Shown one piece after another: positions 38,419-47,047 of a stretch of DNA of 64,000 nt. Position 1 is the first letter of the stretch, and every line of letters begins with the position of its first letter. The stretch comes from Pseudomonas furukawaii (lineage in GTDB: Bacteria; Pseudomonadota; Gammaproteobacteria; Pseudomonadales; Pseudomonadaceae). Made by a program: the position numbers and the translations under genes. The notes under the pieces were generated by a model, which searched no databases, was not told the DNA's origin, and was given only the letters and a program-made list of their open reading frames with translations. The stretch is taken from positions 4,030,001 through 4,094,000 of the forward strand of contig NZ_AP014862.1 in NCBI RefSeq assembly GCF_002355475.1. The letters are read 5' to 3'.

Positions 38419-39219
38419 TCAACGATCCAGATAACCCGGCTTGCGCTTGTCCATGAAGGCAGCGACCGCCTCCTGGTGATCTTCCGTGTGATGGGCCAGG
38501 GACTGGTAGGCGGCAGACAGCTCCAGCAGAGAATCGAGGCGCATGTGCTGGCCTTCACGCAGCAGGCGTTTGCACAGGCGTAGGGCATGGCCTGGGTTGC
38601 TGGCGATACGCTGAGCCAGGGAGTGCGCTTCGGCCTGCAGGGTTTCATGGGTGCAAACCTGCTCCACCAGCCCCCACTCCAGCGCCTTGGCGGCGTTGAT
38701 GGTGTCACCGGTGAAAGCCATCAGGCTGGCCTTGGGGATGCCAATGATGCGCGGCAGCAGCCAGGCGCCACCATCGCCAGGAACTATGCCCAGGCGCACG
38801 AAGCTTTCGGCGAACAGCGCCGAACTGGAAGCCAGGCGGATGTCGCACATGCAGGCCAGATCCAAGCCGGCGCCAATCGCCGGACCGTTGACCGCGGCGA
38901 TCACCGGGATGTCCAGCTCATACAACGCCAGCGGGATACGCTGGATGCCGTCGCGATAGGTATTGCGCAACTCAAAGGGTGAGCCGGCGAAGATCCCCTC
39001 GCGGCTACGCATATCCTTGACATTACCACCGGCGCAGAAAGCGCTGCCGTTGCCGGTCAGCACCATGACCCGTGCCGAGCGGTCCCTGCGCAGTTCAGCG
39101 CAAAGGTCGACGAACTCCTGGATCTGCTCCGGCGAGGTCAGCGCGTTACGGGTTTCCGGATGGTTCATGCGCACGGTGACGATGCCGCCATCCCGCTCGA
39201 TCTGCAGAAAGGGATTCAT
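38419..39219 (-). CDS. Enoyl-CoA hydratase/isomerase (crotonase) family protein
   Basis: I chose the ATG giving MNPFLQIERDGG, which overlaps the previous stop by four bases (ATGA). The 266-residue product has oxyanion-hole segments SAFCAGGNV and NGPAIGAGLDLA. At the usual catalytic position the sequence reads LGIVPGDGGAWLLPR, so the two hydratase glutamates are not evident; this resembles PaaG-type isomerases more than classical hydratases. It works on an unsaturated acyl-CoA, as hydratase or isomerase. Confidence 0.88.
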   Translation of the reverse strand: MNPFLQIERDGGIVTVRMNHPETRNALTSPEQIQEFVDLCAELRRDRSARVMVLTGNGSAFCAGGNVKDMRSREGIFAGSPFELRNTYRDGIQRIPLALYELDIPVIAAVNGPAIGAGLDLACMCDIRLASSSALFAESFVRLGIVPGDGGAWLLPRIIGIPKASLMAFTGDTINAAKALEWGLVEQVCTHETLQAEAHSLAQRIASNPGHALRLCKRLLREGQHMRLDSLLELSAAYQSLAHHTEDHQEAVAAFMDKRKPGYLDR

Positions 39220-40286
39220 AGCGTATGCCCCTCGAGTCCTGGTAGAGGTTGTTTCGCATGCTCGGTGAGCAACGGCCAGTAGCCTTCGCCACCACTGGCA
39301 CAGACCAGTTGGCCAATACGCTGGCTCCACAGACTGGCCGAGCCGAACTCGCTGCGCCAGGCCCACAGGCGCCGCGATAGCAGGTGCAGCGAATATTCCT
39401 GGGTGAAGCCTATGGCGCCATGTACCGAATGGGCGATGCCGGCAGCGCTACTGGCCGCCTCTGCGGTGCTGACCTTGGCAGCGGCGATGGTGAGAGCGGC
39501 CAGCGCCGTGTCCGACTCGACGAAAGCCGCCTCCGCGGCGATGCCGGCAGCGGCCGCCTGCTCGGCGAACACCGCGAGTTGCTGCTGGATGGCCTGAAAG
39601 GCGCCGATCGGGCGACCGAACTGGGAGCGCTCGCCGGCGTATGTGGAAGTCATCTCCAGCAGCGCCCGCGAGGCGCCGGCGATCTGTGCGGAGCGCAGCA
39701 ACGCACCACCCAGCAGCAGGACATCAGCAGGGATTCCTGGCGGCAAGGGCGCACTGGCGAGCACCGGGGCCGTCCTGAAGCGCAGGCCGTCGCGCGGCTC
39801 GCCGGCCACGTTCAGGCCCAGACTCTGTTCGGCTGCCTCGGCGCGGGCAAGCAGCACTACGCAAGGCGTGCCGGCATCGTCGGCAATGGCCACCACGGCT
39901 TCGGCATGCCGGCCCCAGGGCACGTCATGCACTGCACCGTCCACCTTGCCATCACACAGATCGAGCCGGGCATCCGCGGCAAAGCTGAGGACGCCGCTCT
40001 GCCCCTTGAGGCCGGCCTGGCCGAGCAGCCAGTTGGCCAGCAGCGCCTCGCCCAAGGGTATTGGCGCGGCAAAACGTCCGGCGGCGCGGACCAGCACATG
40101 GAGGTCGGCCCAACCCGCCTCGGCGCCCCCCAGGAGCTCCGGCACACCGGCCAGAGTAAACCCGGACTCCTCCACGGCGGTCCAGAGTTCGGCAGGCCAC
40201 ACGCCGCCTTCACAGCCGAGCACGTATTCCGGCGTGGCCAGGTCGCCGAGCAGACGCTCGATGGTCGATTCGAATAGTTCTCGCAT
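39216..40286 (-). CDS. Acyl-CoA dehydrogenase-like subunit 2 (short)
   Basis: I chose the ATG giving MRELFESTIERLLG; the longer frame overlaps the upstream gene. The 356-residue product has the acyl-CoA dehydrogenase C-terminal half (RSQFGRPIGAFQAIQQQLA, HSVHGAIGFTQEYSLHL) but a weak middle domain. Its size and place directly after a full-length paralogue, three bases apart, recall the alpha2beta2 dehydrogenases of steroid side-chain degradation, in which one subunit lacks the catalytic base. A heteromer with the 40289-41437 product is likely. Confidence 0.85.
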   Translation of the reverse strand: MRELFESTIERLLGDLATPEYVLGCEGGVWPAELWTAVEESGFTLAGVPELLGGAEAGWADLHVLVRAAGRFAAPIPLGEALLANWLLGQAGLKGQSGVLSFAADARLDLCDGKVDGAVHDVPWGRHAEAVVAIADDAGTPCVVLLARAEAAEQSLGLNVAGEPRDGLRFRTAPVLASAPLPPGIPADVLLLGGALLRSAQIAGASRALLEMTSTYAGERSQFGRPIGAFQAIQQQLAVFAEQAAAAGIAAEAAFVESDTALAALTIAAAKVSTAEAASSAAGIAHSVHGAIGFTQEYSLHLLSRRLWAWRSEFGSASLWSQRIGQLVCASGGEGYWPLLTEHAKQPLPGLEGHTL

Positions 40287-40288
40287 GA

Positions 40289-41437
40289 TTATCGCAACCC
40301 CAGACCGCGCGCGATGATGCCGCGCAGGATTTCGCGGGTGCCTCCGCGCAGTGAGAAGGACGGCGCCATCTGCATCAGATAGGCCAGGACCCGGGCATGC
40401 TCGCTGCCGCCACTCAGGCGCGGCTCGGCCTCGACCAGCAATTGAGCGACCTCGGGAATCTCCTGCTCGAACAGGTTGCCCAGGTCCTTGACGCAGGAAG
40501 CGGCCCAAGTAGGGTGCTCGCCGGCGGCCAATTGCGCGGTGACCGCCAGCGACATGTTGCGCAGAGTCACCAGCTTCGCCGTGAGGCGGCCGATTTCGCG
40601 GCGTTGCAGGGCGTCCGGGGTACTGCCCAACGCGTCGACAAGTGTTTTCAGCAACGCCATGCAGCTCAGGAAACGCTCCGGACCGCTGCGCTCGAAAGCC
40701 AACTCGGCGGTCACCTGCTCCCAGCCCTTGCCCTCGGTACCGATCAGCGCGTCCGCGTCGAGCTGGACATTGTCGAAGAACACTTCGTTGAAATGCTCGC
40801 CGCCGGCCAAGTCGCGGATCGGGCGGATGCTGATCCCCGGCAGGCTGAGGTCGACGATGAACTGCGACATGCCCTCATGGCGGGCCGCCTGCTTTTCGCC
40901 AGTACGCACCAGGGCGATCATGAAATGCGAGTGCTGGGCGTTGGTGGTCCACACCTTCTGCCCATTGAGCAGCCAGCCGGCCTCGTTGCGCCGGGCAGTG
41001 GTCTTGATCGACGCCAGGTCGGAGCCGGAGTTCGGCTCGCTCATGCCAATGCAGAAGTAGCTTTCGCCACGGCAGATCGGCGGCAGATAGCGGTCTTTCT
41101 GCGCGGCACTGCCGAAGCGGTTGATCAGCGGCCCACTCTGCCGGTCGGCGATCCAGTGCGCCGACACCGGCGCACCCACGGCAAGCAGCTCCTCGATGAC
41201 CACGTAGCGCGAGAAGGGTCCGGCCTCGCTGCCGCCATACTGCTTCGGCAATGCCATGCCGACCCAGCCCCGACTACCGAGCTTGCGACTGAAGTCCGCA
41301 TCGAATCCCATCCAGGACTGCGCCCTGGAGGTCGCCTGGTACTCGGCGAGGTTGTCCTTGAGAAATTCCCGCACCTCGCGGCGAAGCGATTCCGCCTCGG
41401 GAGGAATCCTGCTGTAGGTAAATTGAGCAATAGACAT
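40289..41437 (-). CDS. Acyl-CoA dehydrogenase 3
   Basis: The 382-residue product starts MSIAQFTYSRIPPEAESL and has GMSEPNSGSDLASIKTTA near residue 130, GWLLNGQKVWTTNAQ, FERSGPERFLS, and the C-terminal GGTREILRGIIARGLG. It is a complete acyl-CoA dehydrogenase and the probable partner of the shorter subunit encoded next. It lies between an amidohydrolase and the short subunit in one reverse-strand operon. Confidence 0.92.
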   Translation of the reverse strand: MSIAQFTYSRIPPEAESLRREVREFLKDNLAEYQATSRAQSWMGFDADFSRKLGSRGWVGMALPKQYGGSEAGPFSRYVVIEELLAVGAPVSAHWIADRQSGPLINRFGSAAQKDRYLPPICRGESYFCIGMSEPNSGSDLASIKTTARRNEAGWLLNGQKVWTTNAQHSHFMIALVRTGEKQAARHEGMSQFIVDLSLPGISIRPIRDLAGGEHFNEVFFDNVQLDADALIGTEGKGWEQVTAELAFERSGPERFLSCMALLKTLVDALGSTPDALQRREIGRLTAKLVTLRNMSLAVTAQLAAGEHPTWAASCVKDLGNLFEQEIPEVAQLLVEAEPRLSGGSEHARVLAYLMQMAPSFSLRGGTREILRGIIARGLGLR

Positions 41438-41517
41438 GCGTACTCTCGAAAACTGGCAGGCGATCGAACCTGTACGCCCTCTCCCGTCACGGCGGGAGAG
41501 AGCACGTCAGGAACCCC

Positions 41518-42825
41518 TCAGAGAGCGGTACCGGCATCCGCCTTGGCGAACATCGCATTGATGTCGCCAGAGGTGACCGGCTTGCCGTCCGCACGCCCAT
41601 GATCGGCGCCGCCGAGGCCGAGAGCCGGCTCGGTCTTCACATGGGCGGCCTTGGCACGCAGGGCGCCAACGGTGCAGTTCTCCCGGCCGAGGATAGCGAA
41701 CGGATCGTAGGAGAACTCGCGCATGGCGTTGAGGTGGGTGACCTTGTCGATGGTTTCCTTAGGCAAGTGCTGCAGGCCGACCCAGGCGCTTTCTGGCGAG
41801 TACGGCCAGGTGCAGTCGGAGTGCGGGTAGTCGCTTTCCCAGGTGACCATGTCTTCGTTCATGAACTTCAGGTTCTGCAGACCGAAGTTGTCTTCGATGA
41901 AGCAGGTGATGAAGTGCTTGTGGAAAATGTCGCTGGGCAGCTTGCCGTCGAAGTTCGAGTTGGTCCAGGCGTTGTGGTGGCGATGGGTGAAGTCGGCACG
42001 CTCCAGCAGGTAGGGAATCCAGCCAATGCTTCCTTCGGACAGGGCCATGCGCAGGTTGGGGAACTTCTTCCACATCGGCGCCCAGATCCAGTCGGCCGCC
42101 GAGTTGGCAATGGAGATCGGCATGGAGGTGATCCAGGCGTCAATCGGCGACAGGTCGGAGGCGTGGTTGGCCTTGACCCCGGTGCCGATGTGGCAGCAGA
42201 TCACCACGTTGTTGTCGGCACAGGCCTTCCACAGCGGATCCCAGTAGTCGCTGTGGATCGACGGGAAGCCGTGCATCGCCGGGTTGTCGGACAGCGACAC
42301 GGCATGCACACCCTGCTTGGCCAGGCGCTCGACTTCGGCGGCAGCGGCCTGCATGTCCCACCAGGGCACCAACATCAGCGGGATGAAACGGCCCGGCGCG
42401 GCATTGCACCAGTCATGCAGGTGCCAGTCGTTGTAGGCCTGGATCGCCGCCAGGGATACCGCACGGTCGGCATGCACCTGGAAACGCTGGCCAGCAAAGC
42501 CGGGGAAAGTCGGAAAGCACAGCGAACCGAGCACGCCATTGGCGTTCATGTCATCGACACGGTCGCTGATGTTCCAGGTGCCACGGCGCATCTGGTCGTA
42601 GCCCAGCGGCTCCATGCCGTACTCCTCCTTGGGACGGCCAACCACCGAGTTGAGGCCCATGTAGCCGGTAGCCTGCTCCTCGAAAACCCATACATCACGC
42701 TCTCCGCGCTTGACGACATGCGGCTCGCGTCCCTTGAAGCGGGCAGGCATGTGGCGAGCAAAGGCATTTGGCGGCTCGATTGCGTGATCATCGACGCTGA
42801 CGAGAATCAGATCTTCAACCTTCAT
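41518..42825 (-). CDS. Amidohydrolase family 2 protein, long type
   Basis: The 435-residue metal-dependent hydrolase starts MKVEDLILVSVDDHAIEPPN, a subfamily start in which the usual HxH is replaced by DDHxIEP. Later segments include VVICCHIGTGVK near residue 220, LRMALSEGSIGWIPYLLER near 262, and WESDYPHSDCTWPYSPE near 330. This subfamily is widespread in gene clusters for steroids and aromatics, but its reaction is uncharacterised as far as I know. It is the first gene of the operon down to 37267 and has an operator 69 bases upstream. Confidence 0.85.
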   Translation of the reverse strand: MKVEDLILVSVDDHAIEPPNAFARHMPARFKGREPHVVKRGERDVWVFEEQATGYMGLNSVVGRPKEEYGMEPLGYDQMRRGTWNISDRVDDMNANGVLGSLCFPTFPGFAGQRFQVHADRAVSLAAIQAYNDWHLHDWCNAAPGRFIPLMLVPWWDMQAAAAEVERLAKQGVHAVSLSDNPAMHGFPSIHSDYWDPLWKACADNNVVICCHIGTGVKANHASDLSPIDAWITSMPISIANSAADWIWAPMWKKFPNLRMALSEGSIGWIPYLLERADFTHRHHNAWTNSNFDGKLPSDIFHKHFITCFIEDNFGLQNLKFMNEDMVTWESDYPHSDCTWPYSPESAWVGLQHLPKETIDKVTHLNAMREFSYDPFAILGRENCTVGALRAKAAHVKTEPALGLGGADHGRADGKPVTSGDINAMFAKADAGTAL

Positions 42826-42893
42826 TGTTGTTTTCCCCTTCGCTTAATGGGTTCTTGAAGTGCCTTTGATCATAGAGCACGCCAGAGAAAAAC

Positions 42894-42918
42894 TAAACAC
42901 TTTTTTTAAATATGTTCA
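42894..42918. promoter_or_regulatory. Operator 2
   Basis: TAAACA-N13-TGTTCA, with a spacer of A/T and one C. One arm is perfect and the other differs by one base. It lies 69 bases before the long amidohydrolase gene and its four-gene tail. Confidence 0.65.
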
Positions 42919-42977
42919 ACTAATCGATCTACCTACAATCTCTCGCTTGCGCCACCAAGCCCCCGCGCGCGTGGCCA

Positions 42978-43010
42978 GGCATTGCCGCCCCCACTCCGCC
43001 CGGCAATGCC
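42978..43010 (-). terminator. Stem-loop after the P450 gene
   Basis: GGCATTGCCG and CGGCAATGCC form a perfect 10-base stem around a 13-base loop, immediately after the P450 stop codon. There is no T-run, so it may protect the 3' end rather than terminate alone. Confidence 0.55.
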
Positions 43011-43012
43011 AC

Positions 43013-44287
43013 TCAGTCCCAGATCACGTGCACGTGATGAGGACCGCGCAACTGTGCCCCGATGATCTCCGGAGCCGGCTTGTCCGGATCGAGGCGGATG
43101 TTCGGCATCAGGTCGAGGATGGCGTTGAGCGCACAGTTGATCTCCGTCTTGGCGACGAACTGGCCGATACACATATGCGGGCCGAAGCCGAAGCCGAATG
43201 ACGGTTTAGCGCGGCGGTCGATGTCGAACGTATCGGCATTCTCGAACGCGTCCTCGTCGCGGTTGGCCGAGGTGACGATGCACGAGACCATGGCTCCCTG
43301 GGGAATGGCCACACCACGGATCTCCACGTCCTTGGCCGCCTGGCGCACCTTGAAGGTGGCCACCGGCTCGTAGCGCACGGCTTCGTCGATGGCCTTGGGT
43401 ACCAGGCTGCGGTCCTCGCGAATGCGCGCCAACAGCTCCGGCCTTTCCAGCAGCAATGTCATCAGCGTGCCAAATGTACGCGTGGTCGTTTCGCTGGCCG
43501 CGGGCAGCAGCGAGCGGACGAAGGTGGTGATCTCGTGATCGTCCAGCGAACGGCCTTCGTACTCGGCGCGGATCAGCCGGCTGATCAGGTCGTCGCCTGT
43601 GGCGCCCTCGGAGCGGCGCTGCGCCACCACCACCTTGACCACGTCGTAGAGTGCCTGCGCGGCCTCCATCGCCGCACCGCGCGCGGCCGCGGCTTTCTCG
43701 GGGTCGACCTGCGGTCCAGCCAGAATGGCCAGGGCCCAGGCGGCGTACTGTTCGATTTCCTCGGGGCGGTCCTCGGGGAAGCCGATTAGCGAGTAGATCA
43801 CGCGGATGGGGAAGTACAGGGCGAACTCCATGATGTCCGCCCCCTTGCTGGCCACCATGGGCTGCAGGTATTCCTCACGGATTACCCGGTCAATCTTGGT
43901 TTCCTTCCAGCGATTGACCGTCTCGGGCATGAACACCGGCTGCAGCAGACTGCGGATGTTCTTGTGCGCCTCACCGTCCATCGCCGTGAGGATCAGGCCA
44001 TCGAAGAACGAACCCAGCCCCTCGGCGATGAAACCACTGGTGAAGTTGGTCGCATCACGCATCACCGCCATGACGTCGTTGTACTTGAACAGGGTGAAAG
44101 CGGGGCGGTCAGGATCCAGCCCGGCAATCGACGGTACGCCCAGGCGCGCCATGAAGTTCTCCGGGAGAACGGGAGATTTCTCGCGCATTTCGCGATACAC
44201 CGCGTGCAGATCGATGTCGGCGCCACGGTAATTGCTCGCGACATTGGCGAAGACCTGTTCCAGATTGCTTTGGGACGGGGCGGACAT
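43013..44287 (-). CDS. Bacterial cytochrome P450
   Basis: I chose the second ATG, giving MSAPSQSNLEQVF, because AGGAG lies six bases before it and abuts the first ATG. The 424-residue soluble P450 has an I-helix segment LPAASETTTRTF near residue 240, an ExxR in DEAVRYEP near 285, and the haem segment FGFGFGPHMCIGQF near 350 with the thiolate Cys. It hydroxylates a hydrophobic substrate. No ferredoxin or reductase gene is seen in the window, so electrons must come from elsewhere. Confidence 0.93.
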   Translation of the reverse strand: MSAPSQSNLEQVFANVASNYRGADIDLHAVYREMREKSPVLPENFMARLGVPSIAGLDPDRPAFTLFKYNDVMAVMRDATNFTSGFIAEGLGSFFDGLILTAMDGEAHKNIRSLLQPVFMPETVNRWKETKIDRVIREEYLQPMVASKGADIMEFALYFPIRVIYSLIGFPEDRPEEIEQYAAWALAILAGPQVDPEKAAAARGAAMEAAQALYDVVKVVVAQRRSEGATGDDLISRLIRAEYEGRSLDDHEITTFVRSLLPAASETTTRTFGTLMTLLLERPELLARIREDRSLVPKAIDEAVRYEPVATFKVRQAAKDVEIRGVAIPQGAMVSCIVTSANRDEDAFENADTFDIDRRAKPSFGFGFGPHMCIGQFVAKTEINCALNAILDLMPNIRLDPDKPAPEIIGAQLRGPHHVHVIWD

Positions 44288-44378
44288 GGACATCTCCTTT
44301 CTTATTGTGCACTGTCGGAATGCATGGCCTGACGGGGCTGTGCCTTACCGGGCATCTTAGGCACTCCCCGCCAACAAT

Positions 44379-44403
44379 TGAACGATTTTTTACATTATGA
44401 CTA
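44379..44403. promoter_or_regulatory. Operator 3
   Basis: TGAACG-N13-TGACTA with an A/T-rich spacer that has one C. The arms match the common palindrome imperfectly. It lies 92 bases before the P450 start. Confidence 0.45.
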
Positions 44404-44449
44404 ATTATCCAAGAAACCCCACGAGACCAAGTAGCGACAAGCAACCAGG

Positions 44450-44953
44450 TCAATAGGCCTGCTGGACATAAGTCATACGGCCACCAGCCAGCATCAGGGC
44501 GCAGAACATGTTGATCTCCGTCACCTGCGCCGAGCTGAAGAACTCCTCCATCCGCGCATAGTGCCCATCGTCGATGGCCATGTAGTCGCCGGCGAACAGT
44601 TCGGCAAAACGCAGGGCCGCCCGCTCGGCGGGCGTGAAGCGCTCACTGTCCGTCGCCAGGCAGGCGATGTCCTCTTCGCTGACCGCGTCGGATTTGCGCG
44701 CCAGCTGGCAGGCCTGGCAGGTGGTGATGCTGGCGATCTTCAGTCGCAGCAGTTCGCGCAGCCGCTCGTCCAGCAGGCTGTCCCGGTAGAAGCCGCTCAT
44801 CAACTCCAGCCAGGCCTGCGCCAGGGCCGGGCGGTGTGCCCAGACCTGAACCGGCCTGCTGGAGCTGAGCATGCGGCTTGCCCGCCCCTGGGCGATGGCA
44901 TCGCGCAATGCGGCCGGCATCTCGTCCAGCGGTACCATGGGGATCCGAGGCAT
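44450..44953 (-). CDS. Carboxymuconolactone decarboxylase / AhpD-like protein
   Basis: I chose the ATG giving MPRIPMVPLDEMP, two bases after the thiolase stop. The 167-residue helical protein has the redox-type CxxC in TTCQACQLARKSD near residue 82, typical of AhpD-like members. Such proteins act as peroxidase partners or lactone decarboxylases; the CxxC favours the first. It is the last gene of the operon starting at 48978. Confidence 0.85.
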   Translation of the reverse strand: MPRIPMVPLDEMPAALRDAIAQGRASRMLSSSRPVQVWAHRPALAQAWLELMSGFYRDSLLDERLRELLRLKIASITTCQACQLARKSDAVSEEDIACLATDSERFTPAERAALRFAELFAGDYMAIDDGHYARMEEFFSSAQVTEINMFCALMLAGGRMTYVQQAY

Positions 44954-44955
44954 GC

Positions 44956-46131
44956 TCAATCGAGGCGCTCGATGACGGTCGCGGTGCCCATGCCGCCGGC
45001 GCAACAGATTGCTTGCAAGCCATAGCGGGCGCCACGCCGCTCCAGTTCGTTGAGCAGCGTGGTCATCAGCCGCGCACCACTGGCACCGAGCGGATGGCCC
45101 AGGGCGATGGCACCGCCATTGACGTTGAGCCGCTCGTGCGACACACCGGTTTCGCGCATCCAGACCAGCGGCACCGAGGCGAAGGCCTCGTTGACTTCGA
45201 ACAGATCGATGTCGTCGATGCGCAGGCCGGTCTTCTCCAGCACCTTATAGGTGGCGGCGATCGGTCCGGTGAGCATCAGCGTAGGGTCGGCGCCCACGGT
45301 GGTAAAGGCGCGAATCCGTGCACGCGGCCTGAGCCCCAGACGTTGCGCCGTTTCCGCCGACATCAGCAGCAACGCCGCCGCGCCGTCGGAAATCTGCGAG
45401 GAGTTTCCGGCAGTGATGCGCCCACCCTCCGGGCGGAAACTGGTTTTCAGGGTCGACAGTTTCTCCCGCGAGGTGTCGCGGCGAATGGTCTCGTCGGCAC
45501 GCAACGGCGCTGCGGGTTCACTCAGGCTGTGCTCGCGCAGGGCTTCGACCGGCACCTCGACGATCTCGTTAGCGAAACGCCCGGCATCCGCCGCGGCCGC
45601 CGCACGGCTGTGACTGGCGAAGGCATAGTCATCCAGCTCATCACGACTGAGCGACCACTTGTCGGCTATGCGTTCGGCGGCCTCGCCCTGGCTGGTCAGC
45701 TCGTGGCGCTCGGCCGCCATCCAGCCGAAGGCCTCGCCATGGATCTCACGGTTGCTACCCATGGGCACTCGGCTCATGTTCTCCGCCCCGCCGGCGACCA
45801 CGATGTCGGCGGAGCCGGTGGCGATGGCGCCGGCGGCAAGATGCACTGCCACCTCGCCAGAGCCGCATTTGCGGTCGATGGTCAGGCCGGGAATGGTCAC
45901 CGGCCAGCCGGCGCTGAGCAGTGCGGTGCGGGCGATGTTGGCCGACTGCTCGCCGATCTGGGTGACACAGCCGAAGATCACGTCATCGACTTGCGCGGGC
46001 GACAGATCGACGCGCTCCAGCAACTTGCCGATCACCAGCGCACCCAGATGGTCGGCACGCACACCGGCCAGGCTGCCACGGAAGCGGCCGATCGGCGTAC
46101 GCACCGCATCAACGATCACGATGTCTTTCAT
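44956..46131 (-). CDS. Thiolase (acetyl-CoA acyltransferase)
   Basis: The 391-residue product has all thiolase active-site motifs: the nucleophile in DRKCGSGEVAV near residue 91, NGGAIALGHPLGASG near 345, and CCAGGMG near 378. It carries out CoA-dependent cleavage of a 3-ketoacyl-CoA. Its start overlaps the 3-hydroxyacyl-CoA dehydrogenase stop by four bases, which couples the last two beta-oxidation steps. Confidence 0.94.
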   Translation of the reverse strand: MKDIVIVDAVRTPIGRFRGSLAGVRADHLGALVIGKLLERVDLSPAQVDDVIFGCVTQIGEQSANIARTALLSAGWPVTIPGLTIDRKCGSGEVAVHLAAGAIATGSADIVVAGGAENMSRVPMGSNREIHGEAFGWMAAERHELTSQGEAAERIADKWSLSRDELDDYAFASHSRAAAAADAGRFANEIVEVPVEALREHSLSEPAAPLRADETIRRDTSREKLSTLKTSFRPEGGRITAGNSSQISDGAAALLLMSAETAQRLGLRPRARIRAFTTVGADPTLMLTGPIAATYKVLEKTGLRIDDIDLFEVNEAFASVPLVWMRETGVSHERLNVNGGAIALGHPLGASGARLMTTLLNELERRGARYGLQAICCAGGMGTATVIERLD

Positions 46132-47033
46132 AGTGCACTCGCCTTGAGCCCGGAACCCGGCACCCGCTTGCCCTCGTCATAGCGATAGACCCCATGTCCG
46201 GTCTTGCGCCCCAGGCGGCCGGCGGCAACCATCTTGATGATCAGCGGACATGGACGGAATTTCTCACCCAGGGTCTGGTGCAGGTAGCGCAGCACCGACA
46301 AGCGGGTATCCCAGCCGGTCAGGTCACCCAGCTCCAGTGGGCCCATGGGGTGGTTGAAACCCAGACGCAGAGCTGTGTCGATGTCCTCGGCACTGGCCGT
46401 GCCCTCTTGCAGCATGTACATGGCCTCGTTGCCGAGCAGCGCGGACATGCGGCTGGTGGTCAAGCCGGGGGATTCGTTGACCACGATCGAAGTCTTGCCC
46501 ATGGCGTCGCACAGAGCGCGTGTGCGCACCAGGGCCTCGTCGCTGGTCGCCAGGCCGCGCACCAGCTCCACCAGCTTCATCTTGTGCACCGGATTGAAGA
46601 AGTGCATGCCGATGACCCGCTCGGGAGCGGCCAGCGAAGCGGCGATCTCGGTCACGCTCAGCGCCGAAGTGTTGGTGGCGATGATCGCGCCGGGCGCCAG
46701 CAGGGGCTCGGCCTGGGCGACTACCGCCTTCTTCACTTCCAGCTTCTCGGAGACCGTTTCCACCAGCCAGTCGGCGCCCCGTGCCGCCTCGCTCAGGTCG
46801 CCACTGGTTGCCAGGCGTGCCAGGGAGGCCTGCGCCGATTCGGCGGTAACCTTGCCGAGCCCCACACCGTCGCTGAGGATCTTGCCGATATTGTCCCTGG
46901 CACGGGCCAGCGACTCCGGATTGGTGTCCACCAGCACGGTGGGATAGCCGGAACTGGCGAAGCCATGCGCAATGCCGGTCCCCATCAGGCCGGCACCTAC
47001 CACTACGATTTTTTCTTCTTTATCAATGCTCAT
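46128..47033 (-). CDS. 3-hydroxyacyl-CoA dehydrogenase
   Basis: The 301-residue product has the NAD motif VVGAGLMGTGIAHGFA near residue 10, the catalytic histidine in GMHFFNPVHKM near 143, and the C-terminal dimer domain with GPLELGDLTGWD. It oxidises a 3-hydroxyacyl-CoA to the keto form. The size and motifs fit the single-function FadB2/PaaH type. Confidence 0.94.
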   Translation of the reverse strand: MSIDKEEKIVVVGAGLMGTGIAHGFASSGYPTVLVDTNPESLARARDNIGKILSDGVGLGKVTAESAQASLARLATSGDLSEAARGADWLVETVSEKLEVKKAVVAQAEPLLAPGAIIATNTSALSVTEIAASLAAPERVIGMHFFNPVHKMKLVELVRGLATSDEALVRTRALCDAMGKTSIVVNESPGLTTSRMSALLGNEAMYMLQEGTASAEDIDTALRLGFNHPMGPLELGDLTGWDTRLSVLRYLHQTLGEKFRPCPLIIKMVAAGRLGRKTGHGVYRYDEGKRVPGSGLKASAL

Positions 47034-47047
47034 GTTTCGCTCTCGAT

